Assembly (NCBI GenBank): GCA_000433475.1
Contig: HF993075.1
Span: 1-42,344, forward strand
Reading direction: 5' to 3'
Source of the DNA: Mycoplasma sp. CAG:956
GTDB lineage: Bacteria > Bacillota_I > Bacilli_A > RF39 > UBA660
Length of the DNA stretch: 42,344 bases
Below, in pieces: positions 1 through 7,846 of the stretch (position 1 is the stretch's first letter; every line of letters begins with the position of its first letter). A program made the position numbers and the translations under genes. Below the pieces are notes generated by a model, which was not told the DNA's origin, made no database searches, and saw nothing but the letters and a program-made list of their open reading frames with translations.

Positions 1-27
1 CAAAAGTGTCCGAGTTTCCTATCAATC

Positions 28-101
28 TGGTGCCCAATGTAAGAATCGAACTTACTTTTAATCCTTACCATGGATTTGTAATACCATTATACTAAATGGG
101 C
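28..101 (-). tRNA. tRNA-Thr (anticodon GGU)
   Basis: Read on the minus strand, this folds as a cloverleaf. The acceptor arms GCCCATT and ATTGGGC pair with one T-T mismatch, followed by discriminator A and an encoded CCA end. The anticodon stem AATCC/GGATT encloses loop ATGGTAA, giving anticodon GGT (reads ACC and ACU). The T arm is GTAAG/CTTAC with loop TTCGATT. The D arm is short and weak. The 27 bases beyond its 3' end (1-27) hold nothing I recognise. Confidence 0.92.
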
Positions 102-109
102 ATACCAAA

Positions 110-138
110 AATATACCACATAACTAGACCACCCACAA
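110..138 (-). promoter_or_regulatory. Promoter of tRNA-Thr
   Basis: On the minus strand, -35 TTGTGG (133-138) and -10 TATATT (110-115) are separated by 17 bases. The -10 is preceded by TGG, an extended -10. The tRNA 5' end lies 9 bases after the -10. The tRNA at the right edge of the window has the same TGG-TATATT arrangement. Confidence 0.7.
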
Positions 139-197
139 GCATTTTTGCGACTATTCACAGATTTTTAATTATTTCATAACATAAAGTAGGTGAGTTT

Positions 198-989
198 ATG
201 GATTGGTTTATAAATTTAAATGTAATTATGCAAGCTTTTTTAGCAGCTACTTTTACTTTCTTGATAACATCATTAGGTTCAGCTATAGTTTTTTGCTTTA
301 AGAAGGTTAACAAAAATTTATCTGATATTTTACTTGGAGTATCAGCTGGAATAATGTTAGCAGCTTCTTATTTTTCACTACTTGCCCCAGCAATAGATCA
401 GGCAATTAATATGGCTTTTTTACCATATATAATCGTTCCTGTAGGATTTTTATGTGGGGGATTGTTGTTATTTCTAACCGATAAAATATTTTCAAAATTA
501 ATGGCAAAACAAAAGAAAAATGAAACAGCCAAAAGAATATTTTTACTAGTTAGTTCTATTACCATACATAATATTCCTGAAGGATTATCTATTGGCGTTG
601 CTTTTGGCTCCATAATTTATGGCTTAGACGGTGCTACAGTTATGTCTGCTCTCGGGTTAGCCATCGGAATAGGACTTCAAAATTTTCCTGAAGGATGTGC
701 CGTTAGTCTACCTTTAAGAAGAGAGGGAATGAGTAGAACTAAATCTTTCATAATTGGGGCTTTAAGTGGCATTGTCGAACCAATTTCTGCTATAATAGGA
801 GCCTTATTAGTATTAAAGATAAAGTCAATTATGCCTTTTTTACTCGCTTTTGCTGCTGGAGCTATGATATTTGTTGTTGTTGAAGAATTAATCCCAGAAT
901 CTCAGCAAAACCATAATAAAAACATGATAACAATGTTTACTCTACTAGGTTTTATCATTATGATGGTTTTAGACGTAGCTCTAGGGTAA
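198..989 (+). CDS. ZIP family divalent metal transporter (GufA/ZupT-like)
   Basis: Integral membrane transporter of the ZIP family, which moves zinc, iron or similar divalent cations into the cytoplasm. The 263-residue length and about eight hydrophobic segments fit the family. The two metal-site helices are clear: HNIPEG at about residues 124-129 (TM4) and QNFPEG at about 161-166 (TM5). The Gln in TM5 is typical of the GufA/BbZIP branch rather than of HxxPEG-type ZupT. A further conserved helix carries GIVEP (about 191-195). A short basic loop (residues 98-113) takes the place of the long His-rich loop of eukaryotic ZIPs. The start is an ATG preceded by GTAGGTGAG. It is a single-gene unit ending in an intrinsic terminator; metal specificity cannot be read from the sequence. 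Confidence 0.9.
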   Translation: MDWFINLNVIMQAFLAATFTFLITSLGSAIVFCFKKVNKNLSDILLGVSAGIMLAASYFSLLAPAIDQAINMAFLPYIIVPVGFLCGGLLLFLTDKIFSKLMAKQKKNETAKRIFLLVSSITIHNIPEGLSIGVAFGSIIYGLDGATVMSALGLAIGIGLQNFPEGCAVSLPLRREGMSRTKSFIIGALSGIVEPISAIIGALLVLKIKSIMPFLLAFAAGAMIFVVVEELIPESQQNHNKNMITMFTLLGFIIMMVLDVALG

Positions 990-1024
990 AAAATTACTTT
1001 AAATAAACAAATGAAAAAATTATG

Positions 1025-1061
1025 AAAATTAGTCAATTTGCTTTGGCTAATTTTGTTTTTT
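1025..1061 (+). terminator. Intrinsic terminator of the ZIP transporter gene
   Basis: A 10-bp stem AAAATTAGTC/GGCTAATTTT (one G-T pair) with a 10-base loop is followed by GTTTTTT. It overlaps the -35 box of the next gene. Confidence 0.7.
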
Positions 1062-1071
1062 ATAGTATAAT
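1043..1071 (+). promoter_or_regulatory. Promoter of the thioredoxin-like gene
   Basis: -35 TTGGCT (1043-1048), 17-base spacer, consensus -10 TATAAT (1066-1071). The predicted start is near 1078, so the leader is only about 13 bases and consists mostly of the AAAGGAGG ribosome-binding site. Confidence 0.65.
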
Positions 1072-1090
1072 CGATAAAGGAGGTAGTAAA

Positions 1091-1618
1091 ATGAAGAAGA
1101 TATGTAATTTACTAATTGCACTTGTATTACTTTTTGTTCCAATTGTATGCTTAGCTGATAGTGATAAAAAAGCAGCAGATGTTTATATTTTCTATGGCAA
1201 AGGATGTCCTCATTGTGAAGAATTCTTTACATGGGTTAAATCTTTAAGCAGTGATGAGAAATCTAAATTTAACCTAGTAAAATATGAAACTTGGTATAAC
1301 ACTACAAATAGTAATGCCTTAGCAAAAGTCGCTGAACATTTTAACGATAGTGATTATGGTGTACCATACATTATAATTGGTAATACTCGCTATAGTGGAT
1401 TTGGCGAAACAAATAAAGATCAAATTTTAGCCGCTATCAATGACTATTATAATTTAGATGAACGTGCAAATTTGATTGAAGAATTAAATTTAGAAGTAGT
1501 AGCAGATGCCCCTGAGAAAGTAGAAAAGACAAAAACAGCAGTTGTCATTGTTGTTGTTTTAGCAATTTGTGTTGGAGCCTCTGTATTAATTTATATGGTA
1601 AGCAAGTCAGAAGAGTGA
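1091..1618 (+). CDS. Membrane-anchored thioredoxin/glutaredoxin-like protein (CPHC)
   Basis: 175-residue extracytoplasmic redox protein. An N-terminal hydrophobic segment (residues 5-22) serves as signal peptide or anchor. A thioredoxin-like core carries the active-site motif C39-P-H-C42, the dipeptide typical of DsbA-like oxidases. A cis-proline position follows at VP (90-91). A second hydrophobic helix (about 148-168) with a short cytoplasmic tail anchors the C-terminus. The start at 1091 is chosen because AAAGGAGG precedes it; an upstream in-frame ATG at 1022 would place the promoter and terminator inside the coding region. It probably oxidises or shuffles thiols on exported proteins, for example the Cys-containing pilin-like protein at 26955-28697, but that link is inference. 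Single-gene unit. Confidence 0.8.
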   Translation: MKKICNLLIALVLLFVPIVCLADSDKKAADVYIFYGKGCPHCEEFFTWVKSLSSDEKSKFNLVKYETWYNTTNSNALAKVAEHFNDSDYGVPYIIIGNTRYSGFGETNKDQILAAINDYYNLDERANLIEELNLEVVADAPEKVEKTKTAVVIVVVLAICVGASVLIYMVSKSEE

Positions 1619-1668
1619 TTTGCTTACTTTTTAAAAGAAAAAAATTATAACAGGAAGAGGAAAATATT

Positions 1669-3069
1669 ATGATAAATATACAATTAGCACCCAATGGGTT
1701 TGTAAAAAACAATCTATATGATCAAAAGAAAGCATTATATGAAGCTGGAGTAAGAGCAGCTGTCTGTGTTGCCAAAAGTACAGATGATAATTTAGTAACA
1801 ACAGAAGACATTAGAAAAAATAATTCCAAAGCAAATTTAATAAGAAGAGGTATGTCGACAATATTACAAGCCCATACAACCCCATCAGAACAAGAAAGTG
1901 TAGGACTAGAAATAACAGGAATTTCAAGAAGATTATGTTTGATTTTAAATAACGAAAAAGAATATGCTGCCGACGAGCTATCTTTAAGATATACTGAAGC
2001 TAAGGAAAGCAAATACAATACTAGAACCGAAATTGAATTATACCATAAATGGCTAAAAATATTTGAAGACATATTAATAAAAGACTATTGGGAGTATTTT
2101 CGTAGTCAAACCAAGACAGATAATGGTGCGATGAAAATGATTCGTGAAAAAGCTCAAGAAAATGCTCGTAACTTTTTAGGACTTGCCACTCGTACTAGTA
2201 TTACTTATACTGTACCTTTTGCTCAAATAAATAAAATAGCATATATGATGGAAAGAATTATTAATGATCCTAAAGATGCCTTTGAAGCATCATGTGTTCC
2301 TGAAATGCAAGAATTTATTAGTGTCTTAAAAGAAAAAAAAGTTTTACTTACTAAAAACGATATCTATGAAATGATAACATCAGATAAAGCTTTAGAAGAA
2401 GAAGTAAAACAAAAAGGAAAAAATATTCCTTATCTTTCCTATAAAGGAGATGATTCTTTATTCTTTCAAAACACTAAAAAGGTTGACTTATCATTATTTG
2501 CTAAGAGAAATAAATGGAGTACTATAGATTACCCAAATTCCATAACAACTTCTAATATTAGTTATAGCAACTATCAATCTTTATCTTGTCTTGCTCAAAA
2601 TCAAAGACATCGTACTATCGACTTAGAAATGAAAATGCCAGAGCCAGATGAAGAAGTAGAGTTTGCAATGCCCCTTTTTATTCAGAATTATCCTAATTTA
2701 GTAACTGAATATTTAAGAGATATCAGCAAATTAATAGATGTTTATCCTTTAGGAATGAAAGTTAAAGTTAATATGAATGCTACTTATGCTAATCTTTTTA
2801 ACTATGTTAGCAAAGAAAGATGCTGTTATCGTGCTCAAACTGAAATTGCTAATATGTATACTTTAGAAATAATTCCATACATATACGAAGAACTATTAAG
2901 AAAAGGTGATATGGAAACTAATCCTAATACTAAAGCTTACTATTATCAAAAAGCTTATGAAGTAAAACAATATATTAATAAATATCGTTGTGGTTTTGCT
3001 GACTACACTTGCACTAGTCCATGTCAGGATATAAAAAGAAAAATAAGTTTAGATAAAAGAGATTTATAA
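1669..3069 (+). CDS. ThyX-like flavin-dependent thymidylate synthase, double-length
   Basis: 466-residue protein about twice the usual ThyX length, apparently two ThyX-like halves. The first half has HTTPSEQ (69-75), a degenerate signature NNEKEYAADELSLRY (94-108) where ThyX has RHRxxSxNExSxRY, and ENARN (164-168) in the usual C-terminal helix. The second half has an intact RHR (313-315) but lacks the NExSxRY part. ThyX makes dTMP from dUMP with methylene-tetrahydrofolate and FAD/NADPH. The next gene is thymidylate kinase, 42 bases downstream, which supports a role in dTMP supply. The start is an ATG preceded by GGAAGAGG. Its activity is not certain because the signature motif is split; no other dTMP synthase is in the window. 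Confidence 0.75.
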   Translation: MINIQLAPNGFVKNNLYDQKKALYEAGVRAAVCVAKSTDDNLVTTEDIRKNNSKANLIRRGMSTILQAHTTPSEQESVGLEITGISRRLCLILNNEKEYAADELSLRYTEAKESKYNTRTEIELYHKWLKIFEDILIKDYWEYFRSQTKTDNGAMKMIREKAQENARNFLGLATRTSITYTVPFAQINKIAYMMERIINDPKDAFEASCVPEMQEFISVLKEKKVLLTKNDIYEMITSDKALEEEVKQKGKNIPYLSYKGDDSLFFQNTKKVDLSLFAKRNKWSTIDYPNSITTSNISYSNYQSLSCLAQNQRHRTIDLEMKMPEPDEEVEFAMPLFIQNYPNLVTEYLRDISKLIDVYPLGMKVKVNMNATYANLFNYVSKERCCYRAQTEIANMYTLEIIPYIYEELLRKGDMETNPNTKAYYYQKAYEVKQYINKYRCGFADYTCTSPCQDIKRKISLDKRDL

Positions 3070-3111
3070 AATTAATTAAAAACACAAATAATAAGAATGG
3101 AGAAATTAAAG

Positions 3112-3783
3112 ATGGAAAATAAAGGTAAATTAATTGTATTAGAAGGAGCCTGTGATGGGGTTGGTAAATCAACTCAGTTAAAATTATTGAAAGATGAATT
3201 AAAAAAAGAAGTAGAATGTGAACAGTGGCATTTCCCAAGCTATGGCTTTGGTTCTGGAACTATGGCTGTTAAATTTTTAAAGGGAAAACTTGGGGAATTA
3301 GATGAGATTCCTGAAGAAGTAATTGAAAGTTATTATGCTATAGATAGAGAGTATGTATGGCGTAATTATTTAAAAAAATATTATGCTGAAGGAAAAACTA
3401 TTCTTTTAGATCGTTATACCACTTCAAGTTTTATTTATCAAACTTTAAAATGTATGGACGAAGATGAAAAGAAAGATATGATTGCTAAAATGAAAGCTTA
3501 TGAATATTATAATTTAGGTATTGGCGAACCTGATTTAGTTATCTTCTTTAATGGTGACTTTGATACTTTAACTAAACTTCGTCTAGCCAGAGAAACTAAT
3601 GATGGTGTTCAAAAAGATATCTTTGAAAAAAGTGTTGATACCCAAAGAAAAATTTATGAGTCAGCCCAATTTGTTAGTAATTATTTGAAATGGAGTAACG
3701 TAAATGTAACTAAGGATAACGAAATGCGTAGTAAAGAAGATATCCATGAGGATGTCATGCGACTAGTAAGAAAATTACGTTAA
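3112..3783 (+). CDS. tmk: Thymidylate kinase
   Basis: 223-residue P-loop kinase that phosphorylates dTMP to dTDP in the cytoplasm. Visible motifs are the P-loop GACDGVGKST (12-21), the substrate-binding FPSYGFGSG region (41-49), and the DRY motif (100-102) followed by SSFIYQ as in TMP kinases. The LID region contains LARETNDG. The start at 3112 is preferred over the in-frame ATG at 3097 because GGAG (3099-3102) sits 9 bases upstream of it. It follows the ThyX-like gene in the same orientation, so the pair forms a thymidylate module. Length is slightly above the family norm of about 210. Confidence 0.9.
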   Translation: MENKGKLIVLEGACDGVGKSTQLKLLKDELKKEVECEQWHFPSYGFGSGTMAVKFLKGKLGELDEIPEEVIESYYAIDREYVWRNYLKKYYAEGKTILLDRYTTSSFIYQTLKCMDEDEKKDMIAKMKAYEYYNLGIGEPDLVIFFNGDFDTLTKLRLARETNDGVQKDIFEKSVDTQRKIYESAQFVSNYLKWSNVNVTKDNEMRSKEDIHEDVMRLVRKLR

Positions 3784-3793
3784 TAAGAATAAA

Positions 3794-4198
3794 ATGATTG
3801 ACCAATTTTGCAATATTATTTTTAAAGTTTTAAATTACTATCTAAGTAAAAATCTTCAACCAGATTTAACAATTAGTAACATTAAAGAATTATCTAGCGA
3901 TAATTTAGATAACTTAATAACAAATGGCATTAAAGGGCTAATCACTAATTTAGATGAAACTATCCGCCTTGACAAAAAAGATATTCCCAAGTGTAATAAA
4001 GAATGACTAGATATATCTAAAAAAAAATGGGCATAGATTACATTGGACTTACTTATAACCCTTTAAAAAAGCAATGGATAAACTAGAATTAAATGATACT
4101 GAAGTATTTATGATAGGTGATGACTATTTCTCTGATATCTATGGTGGGGGGGTAGAAATAAATTAAAAACAATCTTAGTTGATAATAAATTAAAATAG
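3794..4198 (+). pseudogene. Decayed YqeG-type HAD phosphatase
   Basis: Remnants of a HAD-IIIA phosphatase of the YqeG family lie in three frames. The first piece (3794-4006) holds LQPDLTISNI and GIKGLITNLDETI, matching the N-terminal region where YqeG has GIKGLIxDLDNTL; the first catalytic Asp is now Asn. A second piece (from 4027) reads GLTYNPLKK, the conserved region before the third motif. After a shift it continues as AMDKLELNDTEVFMIGDDYFSD, then IYGG, the GDxxxTDxxGG motif. A further shift at a run of seven G (4146-4152) gives GRNKLKTILVD. At least three frame interruptions make a working enzyme unlikely, unless they are assembly errors at the A and G homopolymers. Confidence 0.75.
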
Positions 4199-4247
4199 AA
4201 CTGTTAGTGTTTAATAACAATAAAAAATAAATATTGCATTGCATAGT

Positions 4248-4284
4248 AAAGAGTATTGGTAACTGAAATATCAATTCTCTTTTT
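4248..4284 (+). terminator. Putative intrinsic terminator
   Basis: AAAGAG (4248-4253) pairs with CTCTTT and ATTG pairs with CAAT, with one mismatch between them. The stem runs into TTTTTC. It lies between the decayed HAD gene and the intact one. Confidence 0.5.
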
Positions 4285-4338
4285 CTAAAACTTTTAAGTA
4301 AATTATAAAAACTATAGACTTGCCTAATTTAAAAATAG

Positions 4339-4344
4339 TATAAT
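4339..4344 (+). promoter_or_regulatory. -10 box of the Cof-type phosphatase gene
   Basis: Consensus TATAAT 22 bases before the TTG start codon. The best -35 is the poor match TAGACT (4315-4320), 18 bases upstream. Confidence 0.45.
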
Positions 4345-4366
4345 AAAATGGACTGGAGTGATTAAC

Positions 4367-5140
4367 TTGCTAAAAGCCATATTTATTGATATCGACGGAA
4401 CTTTAAGAGTAAATAAAAAAATTGATGGAAAAATAATTAATTCTTTAGAAGCTTTAAATAATTTAGGAGTAAAAGTAATTATTACAACAGGTAGAAACTT
4501 TATTCATGCAAGAAACTTAGCTCGTAAAATAAAAGTTTATCCTATAATTATTGCTTGTAATGGAGCCTTAGTTAAAAGATATGATAATAATGAAATAATT
4601 TATGCCAGTAAAATATCTCGTAAAACTATTCGGAAAATATTTGATTTCACTAGTAGTCATAATTGCAAACTCTTAGCCCATGAAGATACTACTAACTATT
4701 ACATAAGAAAAAATGACGATATTGGTACTGGAATTGTAGGACTTACCATAACTTCTAATAATTATGAACGCATGATAACCATGAAATATTTATTTAAAGA
4801 TCAAATACCAGAAGTTGAATTTGTCAATTCTTCTAAGGCTATATATTTAGAAAAAAGAATAACTAATAAAATTTATTTCCATGATGTCAATAATAGAAGC
4901 ATTACTAAGGGTAAGGGAATTAGCGAAGTATTAGATTATTTAGATTTAAATTCTAGCGAAGTAATAAGTATTGGCGATTCAAACAACGATATTTCAATGA
5001 CTTATGTTGTTGATAAAAGTATTGCTGTAAAGAATAGTACTACGGCTTTACAAAATTATAGCACTATAACTTTGGATAGTGATTTAGGTACTTATTTAAC
5101 TAATTTAGTATTAGAGCTTCAAAATGAAAAAACTAAATAA
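4367..5140 (+). CDS. Cof-type HAD-IIB phosphatase
   Basis: 257-residue cytoplasmic HAD phosphatase of the Cof/YidA group, which hydrolyses sugar phosphates and related small phosphoesters. HAD motif I is DIDGT (8-12), with both catalytic Asp. Motif II is the Thr in ITTGR. The Lys region KGKGISEVL (around 181-189) and motif IV GDSNND (203-208) follow. The sequence between motifs II and III forms the large C2B cap. The start is taken as TTG at 4367, six bases after GGAGTG; an in-frame GTG at 4358 lies inside that ribosome-binding site and is less likely. Exact substrate cannot be read. Confidence 0.85.
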   Translation: MLKAIFIDIDGTLRVNKKIDGKIINSLEALNNLGVKVIITTGRNFIHARNLARKIKVYPIIIACNGALVKRYDNNEIIYASKISRKTIRKIFDFTSSHNCKLLAHEDTTNYYIRKNDDIGTGIVGLTITSNNYERMITMKYLFKDQIPEVEFVNSSKAIYLEKRITNKIYFHDVNNRSITKGKGISEVLDYLDLNSSEVISIGDSNNDISMTYVVDKSIAVKNSTTALQNYSTITLDSDLGTYLTNLVLELQNEKTK

Positions 5141-5228
5141 AAATATAATATTTAGAATTATAAAATATTAAATAATAGTAAAATTTTAAAAATAATTTAA
5201 ATTAAACAAAACTAAAAGGATGAGATTT

Positions 5229-5747
5229 ATGAAATTAAAACAAAAAGTAGATATGATAATTGATGCAATTTTAATTGTTATAGGTATTGTTATGTTAATG
5301 CTTCCAACTTTTAAAATTACTGATATTAAAAATTTATTCTTTACGATTATGATACTTTATGCTATTCTAAACTTTATTCAGTTTATATTAACTAGAAAGT
5401 CTAAGGATTACGAAGGACTATACACAATGCTTATTAGTTTAGGAATCGGATTTGTTGGCTTATTTTTCTCATTTAACAACCCATTTCAATTAGCAGCCTC
5501 AGTTCTTAGCTGGACAACTTTAATGGGAATAGCTAAATTAATTAAGACCAATTATTATAATGACCGTCGTGATAGAATGTATAAATTAAGAATTTTTACT
5601 TTAATAGCCTTCATGGTATTAGGACTTCTTACTAGTATTAATTTATATTATGAAACTAGTGTTCAAGTAGTTGTTTTAGGTTTCTTCTTTTATACCCATG
5701 GCATTTTAGAACTGATAGACCCTTTAGTTAAATATTTACTTAGTTAG
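5229..5747 (+). CDS. Small polytopic membrane protein (HdeD/DUF308-like)
   Basis: 172-residue membrane protein with about six hydrophobic helices and few polar loops, resembling the HdeD/DUF308 type of repeated two-helix units. That family assignment is from topology and general composition only. The start at 5229 is preferred over the in-frame ATG at 5220 because AAAAGGATGAG precedes it at good spacing. The stop codon is followed immediately by the ribosome-binding site of the methyltransferase gene, so the two are likely co-transcribed. No catalytic motif is visible. The 79 bases upstream (5141-5219) are AT-rich without a clear signal. Confidence 0.6.
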   Translation: MKLKQKVDMIIDAILIVIGIVMLMLPTFKITDIKNLFFTIMILYAILNFIQFILTRKSKDYEGLYTMLISLGIGFVGLFFSFNNPFQLAASVLSWTTLMGIAKLIKTNYYNDRRDRMYKLRIFTLIAFMVLGLLTSINLYYETSVQVVVLGFFFYTHGILELIDPLVKYLLS

Positions 5748-5756
5748 GTGGATTTT

Positions 5757-6626
5757 ATGAAATTAGTTAGAGATTTTAATGATTATCAAATAATTGATAT
5801 GGATAATGGTATGAAGGTAGAAATGTGGAATAATGTTTGTTTAAAACGACCAGACCCCCAAATTATATGGCCTTCTAGTAATCCTTACAATGGGAATATT
5901 GATGCTGTTTATAATCGTAGTAATAAAGGTGGTGGCTCTTGGGATATAAAAAGTTCCAAAATGCCTTCTAGTTGGCAAGTTAGTTATCATGATTTAACAT
6001 TTAATTTAAAACTTATGGGCTTTAAACATACTGGTTTATTCCCTGAACAAGCCTATAACTGGAATATGATAATCCATAAGATAAAAGAAGCTAAAAGAGA
6101 TGTTAAAGTATTAAACTTATTTGCTTATACAGGAGCAGCTTCTATGGCGGCTTTAAGTGCTGGAGCTAGTGTTGTTCATGTTGATTCTAGCCGGGGTATG
6201 GTTGATTGGGCTAAAGAAAATGCTGCCTCCTGTGGATTAAGTGATAAACCTATTAGATACATTGTCGACGATTGTAAAAAATTTGTCGATAGAGAAATTC
6301 GCCGTGGCAATAAATACGATATTATCTTAATGGACCCACCATCATTTGGTAGGGGAAGCAATGGTCAAGTCTGGGATATTGAAAAAGACCTTTATCCTTT
6401 AGTAGAAGCTTGTAGTAAAATATTAAGTGATGATCCAATTCTTTTCTTAATTAATTCCTATACAACGGGTTTATCGATGAATGTTTTAGAAGATGTTTTA
6501 AAATTATGTATTAAAAATAAAGGCTATATTACTAGTGACGAATTAGGCTTACCAGTAAAAAATAGCAATTTAGTATTACCATGTGGAATATTTGCTCGTT
6601 GGGAAAAAGAAAAATACGAAGAATAA
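5757..6626 (+). CDS. Class I SAM-dependent RNA methyltransferase (RlmI/RlmK-like)
   Basis: 289-residue Rossmann-fold methyltransferase related to the RlmI/RlmK family of 23S rRNA methyltransferases. SAM-binding motif I is NLFAYTGAAS (120-129), the acidic residue of motif II is VDSS (D143), and motif IV is DPPSFGRG (193-200), which is characteristic of this group. An N-terminal PUA domain as in E. coli RlmI is absent; instead there is a short N-terminal domain of about 110 residues, as in several Firmicutes homologues. The start at 5757 is chosen because TAGGTGG overlaps the upstream stop and lies 6 bases before the ATG. It is coupled to the membrane protein gene before it. The modified nucleotide is inferred only by family. 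Confidence 0.8.
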   Translation: MKLVRDFNDYQIIDMDNGMKVEMWNNVCLKRPDPQIIWPSSNPYNGNIDAVYNRSNKGGGSWDIKSSKMPSSWQVSYHDLTFNLKLMGFKHTGLFPEQAYNWNMIIHKIKEAKRDVKVLNLFAYTGAASMAALSAGASVVHVDSSRGMVDWAKENAASCGLSDKPIRYIVDDCKKFVDREIRRGNKYDIILMDPPSFGRGSNGQVWDIEKDLYPLVEACSKILSDDPILFLINSYTTGLSMNVLEDVLKLCIKNKGYITSDELGLPVKNSNLVLPCGIFARWEKEKYEE

Positions 6627-6668
6627 AAGAAATTTGAAAAAATTTAACTATATAATAGAGGATTGGAT

Positions 6669-7418
6669 ATGGATTTTAATAACCAACTTTATTTAACTAA
6701 AATAATTTTAGATAGAGAAAAGATACCAGATTTTTCTAAGTACCCCTTTATTATTCCCGTAGTCAAAAACTTTACAGAATTAACACTAGATAGCCCCGTA
6801 ACTTTCTTTATTGGCGAAAATGGTATTGGTAAATCAACCTTCATCGAAGCCATTGCCGTTAATTTAGGCTTACCCAAAGAAGGTGGTACTCAAAACTTTA
6901 CTTATGATACTAATGATACCACATCCGAATTATATAAATATTTAAGAATTACAAATATTTATAAACCAAAAATGAAATTTTTCTTAAGAGCCGAAAGCTT
7001 TTATAACTTTTCATCAGAAATAGAGAATTTAGCCCAAAGCGGATATGTTAAACTTTATAAATATTATGGTGGTGATCTTCATAAGTGTTCCCATGGTGAA
7101 TCTTTCTTAAAAGTAATGCAAAATCGTTTTACTGATCATGGACTTTATATTTTAGATGAACCAGAAGCGGCCTTATCAGCCCAGAGTCAGTTATCTTTAC
7201 TTTGTCTAATTGATGACTTAGTAAAACAAGGTAGTCAATTTATAATAGCAACTCATTCGCCTATTTTAATAAGTTATCGTAATGCTAAAATATTAGATTT
7301 AAATAAAGACTTTCAAGAAGTAAAATATGAAGATACCGATATCTATCAATTATATAAATTATATATGGAAAATCCTTACGGTATGCAAAAAAAATTATTT
7401 GATAATAATGAAGAGTAG
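6669..7418 (+). CDS. AAA/ABC-type ATPase of unknown role
   Basis: 249-residue soluble ATPase with an ABC-type head and no membrane part. Walker A is GENGIGKST (49-57), the signature-like segment is SHGES (141-145), Walker B is ILDEPEAALS (161-170) and the switch His is in ATHSP (194-198). This layout matches predicted ATPases of the COG3910 type (AAA_21-like). A short insert of about 60 residues replaces the long coiled coil of SbcC or RecF. The start is ATG 6669, six bases after AGAGGA; TATAAT lies just upstream (about 6650), implying its own promoter. It is followed by a terminator, so it is a single gene. I cannot say whether it acts in repair or defence. Confidence 0.75.
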   Translation: MDFNNQLYLTKIILDREKIPDFSKYPFIIPVVKNFTELTLDSPVTFFIGENGIGKSTFIEAIAVNLGLPKEGGTQNFTYDTNDTTSELYKYLRITNIYKPKMKFFLRAESFYNFSSEIENLAQSGYVKLYKYYGGDLHKCSHGESFLKVMQNRFTDHGLYILDEPEAALSAQSQLSLLCLIDDLVKQGSQFIIATHSPILISYRNAKILDLNKDFQEVKYEDTDIYQLYKLYMENPYGMQKKLFDNNEE

Positions 7419-7436
7419 TTAATGCTACTTTTTTAA
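7411..7436 (+). terminator. Intrinsic terminator of the ATPase gene
   Basis: AAGAGTAG/CTACTTTT stem (8 bp with one G-T pair), six-base loop TTAATG and a T run. It overlaps the stop codon. Confidence 0.65.
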
Positions 7437-7459
7437 TTTTATGTTAATTTACTCTTGAC

Positions 7460-7487
7460 TTGGAATTAACTCTAGGTGTTATATAAT
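7460..7487 (+). promoter_or_regulatory. Promoter of the CMD-like gene
   Basis: -35 TTGGAA (7460-7465), 16-base spacer, consensus -10 TATAAT (7482-7487). It lies just before the GAAGGAGG ribosome-binding site. Confidence 0.65.
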
Positions 7488-7515
7488 AATTATGATACTT
7501 GAAGGAGGAATAAAA

Positions 7516-7833
7516 ATGATAAAACAAACTGCAGGTAGAGACCAACTAGGAAAATTAGCGCCTAATTTCGCTCATTATAATGATGATATCGTATTTGGAG
7601 AAAATTGGAATGATACTTCTATTGATTTAAAGACAAGATGTATTATTACGGTTGTATCTTTAATGTCTATGGGTATAACTGATAATTCATTAATGTATCA
7701 TCTAGAAAATGCTAAGAAAAATGGCATATCTAAAGAAGAAATGGTTGGCATTGTAACTCACGTTGCATTTTATGCAGGCTGGCCAAAAGCATGGGCTGTA
7801 TTTAATCTTTTAAAAGAAGTTTATAAAGATTAA
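7516..7833 (+). CDS. Carboxymuconolactone decarboxylase-like protein
   Basis: 105-residue protein of the carboxymuconolactone decarboxylase/AhpD fold. Recognisable segments are the N-terminal GRDQLGKLAPNF, the central RCIITVVSLMSMG helix, and the C-terminal HVAFYAGWPKAW, a hallmark of the CMD branch. The CxxC of AhpD peroxidase partners is absent, so a thiol peroxidase role is not supported. The start at 7516 is chosen over 7492 because GAAGGAGG lies seven bases upstream. It is followed by a Nudix gene at near-zero spacing and then a cupin remnant; CMD proteins are often encoded beside such cupins. Substrate unknown. Confidence 0.85.
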   Translation: MIKQTAGRDQLGKLAPNFAHYNDDIVFGENWNDTSIDLKTRCIITVVSLMSMGITDNSLMYHLENAKKNGISKEEMVGIVTHVAFYAGWPKAWAVFNLLKEVYKD

Positions 7834-7846
7834 GGAGATTATGAAA

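Noticed and set aside
1..27. Part of a second tRNA or a protein gene
   Set aside because: Too short, with no arm that pairs and no clear frame.
1022..1090. N-terminal extension of the thioredoxin-like gene
   Set aside because: It spans a terminator hairpin and a consensus promoter, while AAAGGAGG precedes the ATG at 1091 and is followed by a proper signal peptide.
3794..4006. Separate 70-residue gene
   Set aside because: Its sequence matches only the start of a YqeG-type phosphatase, and the rest of that protein continues downstream in other frames.
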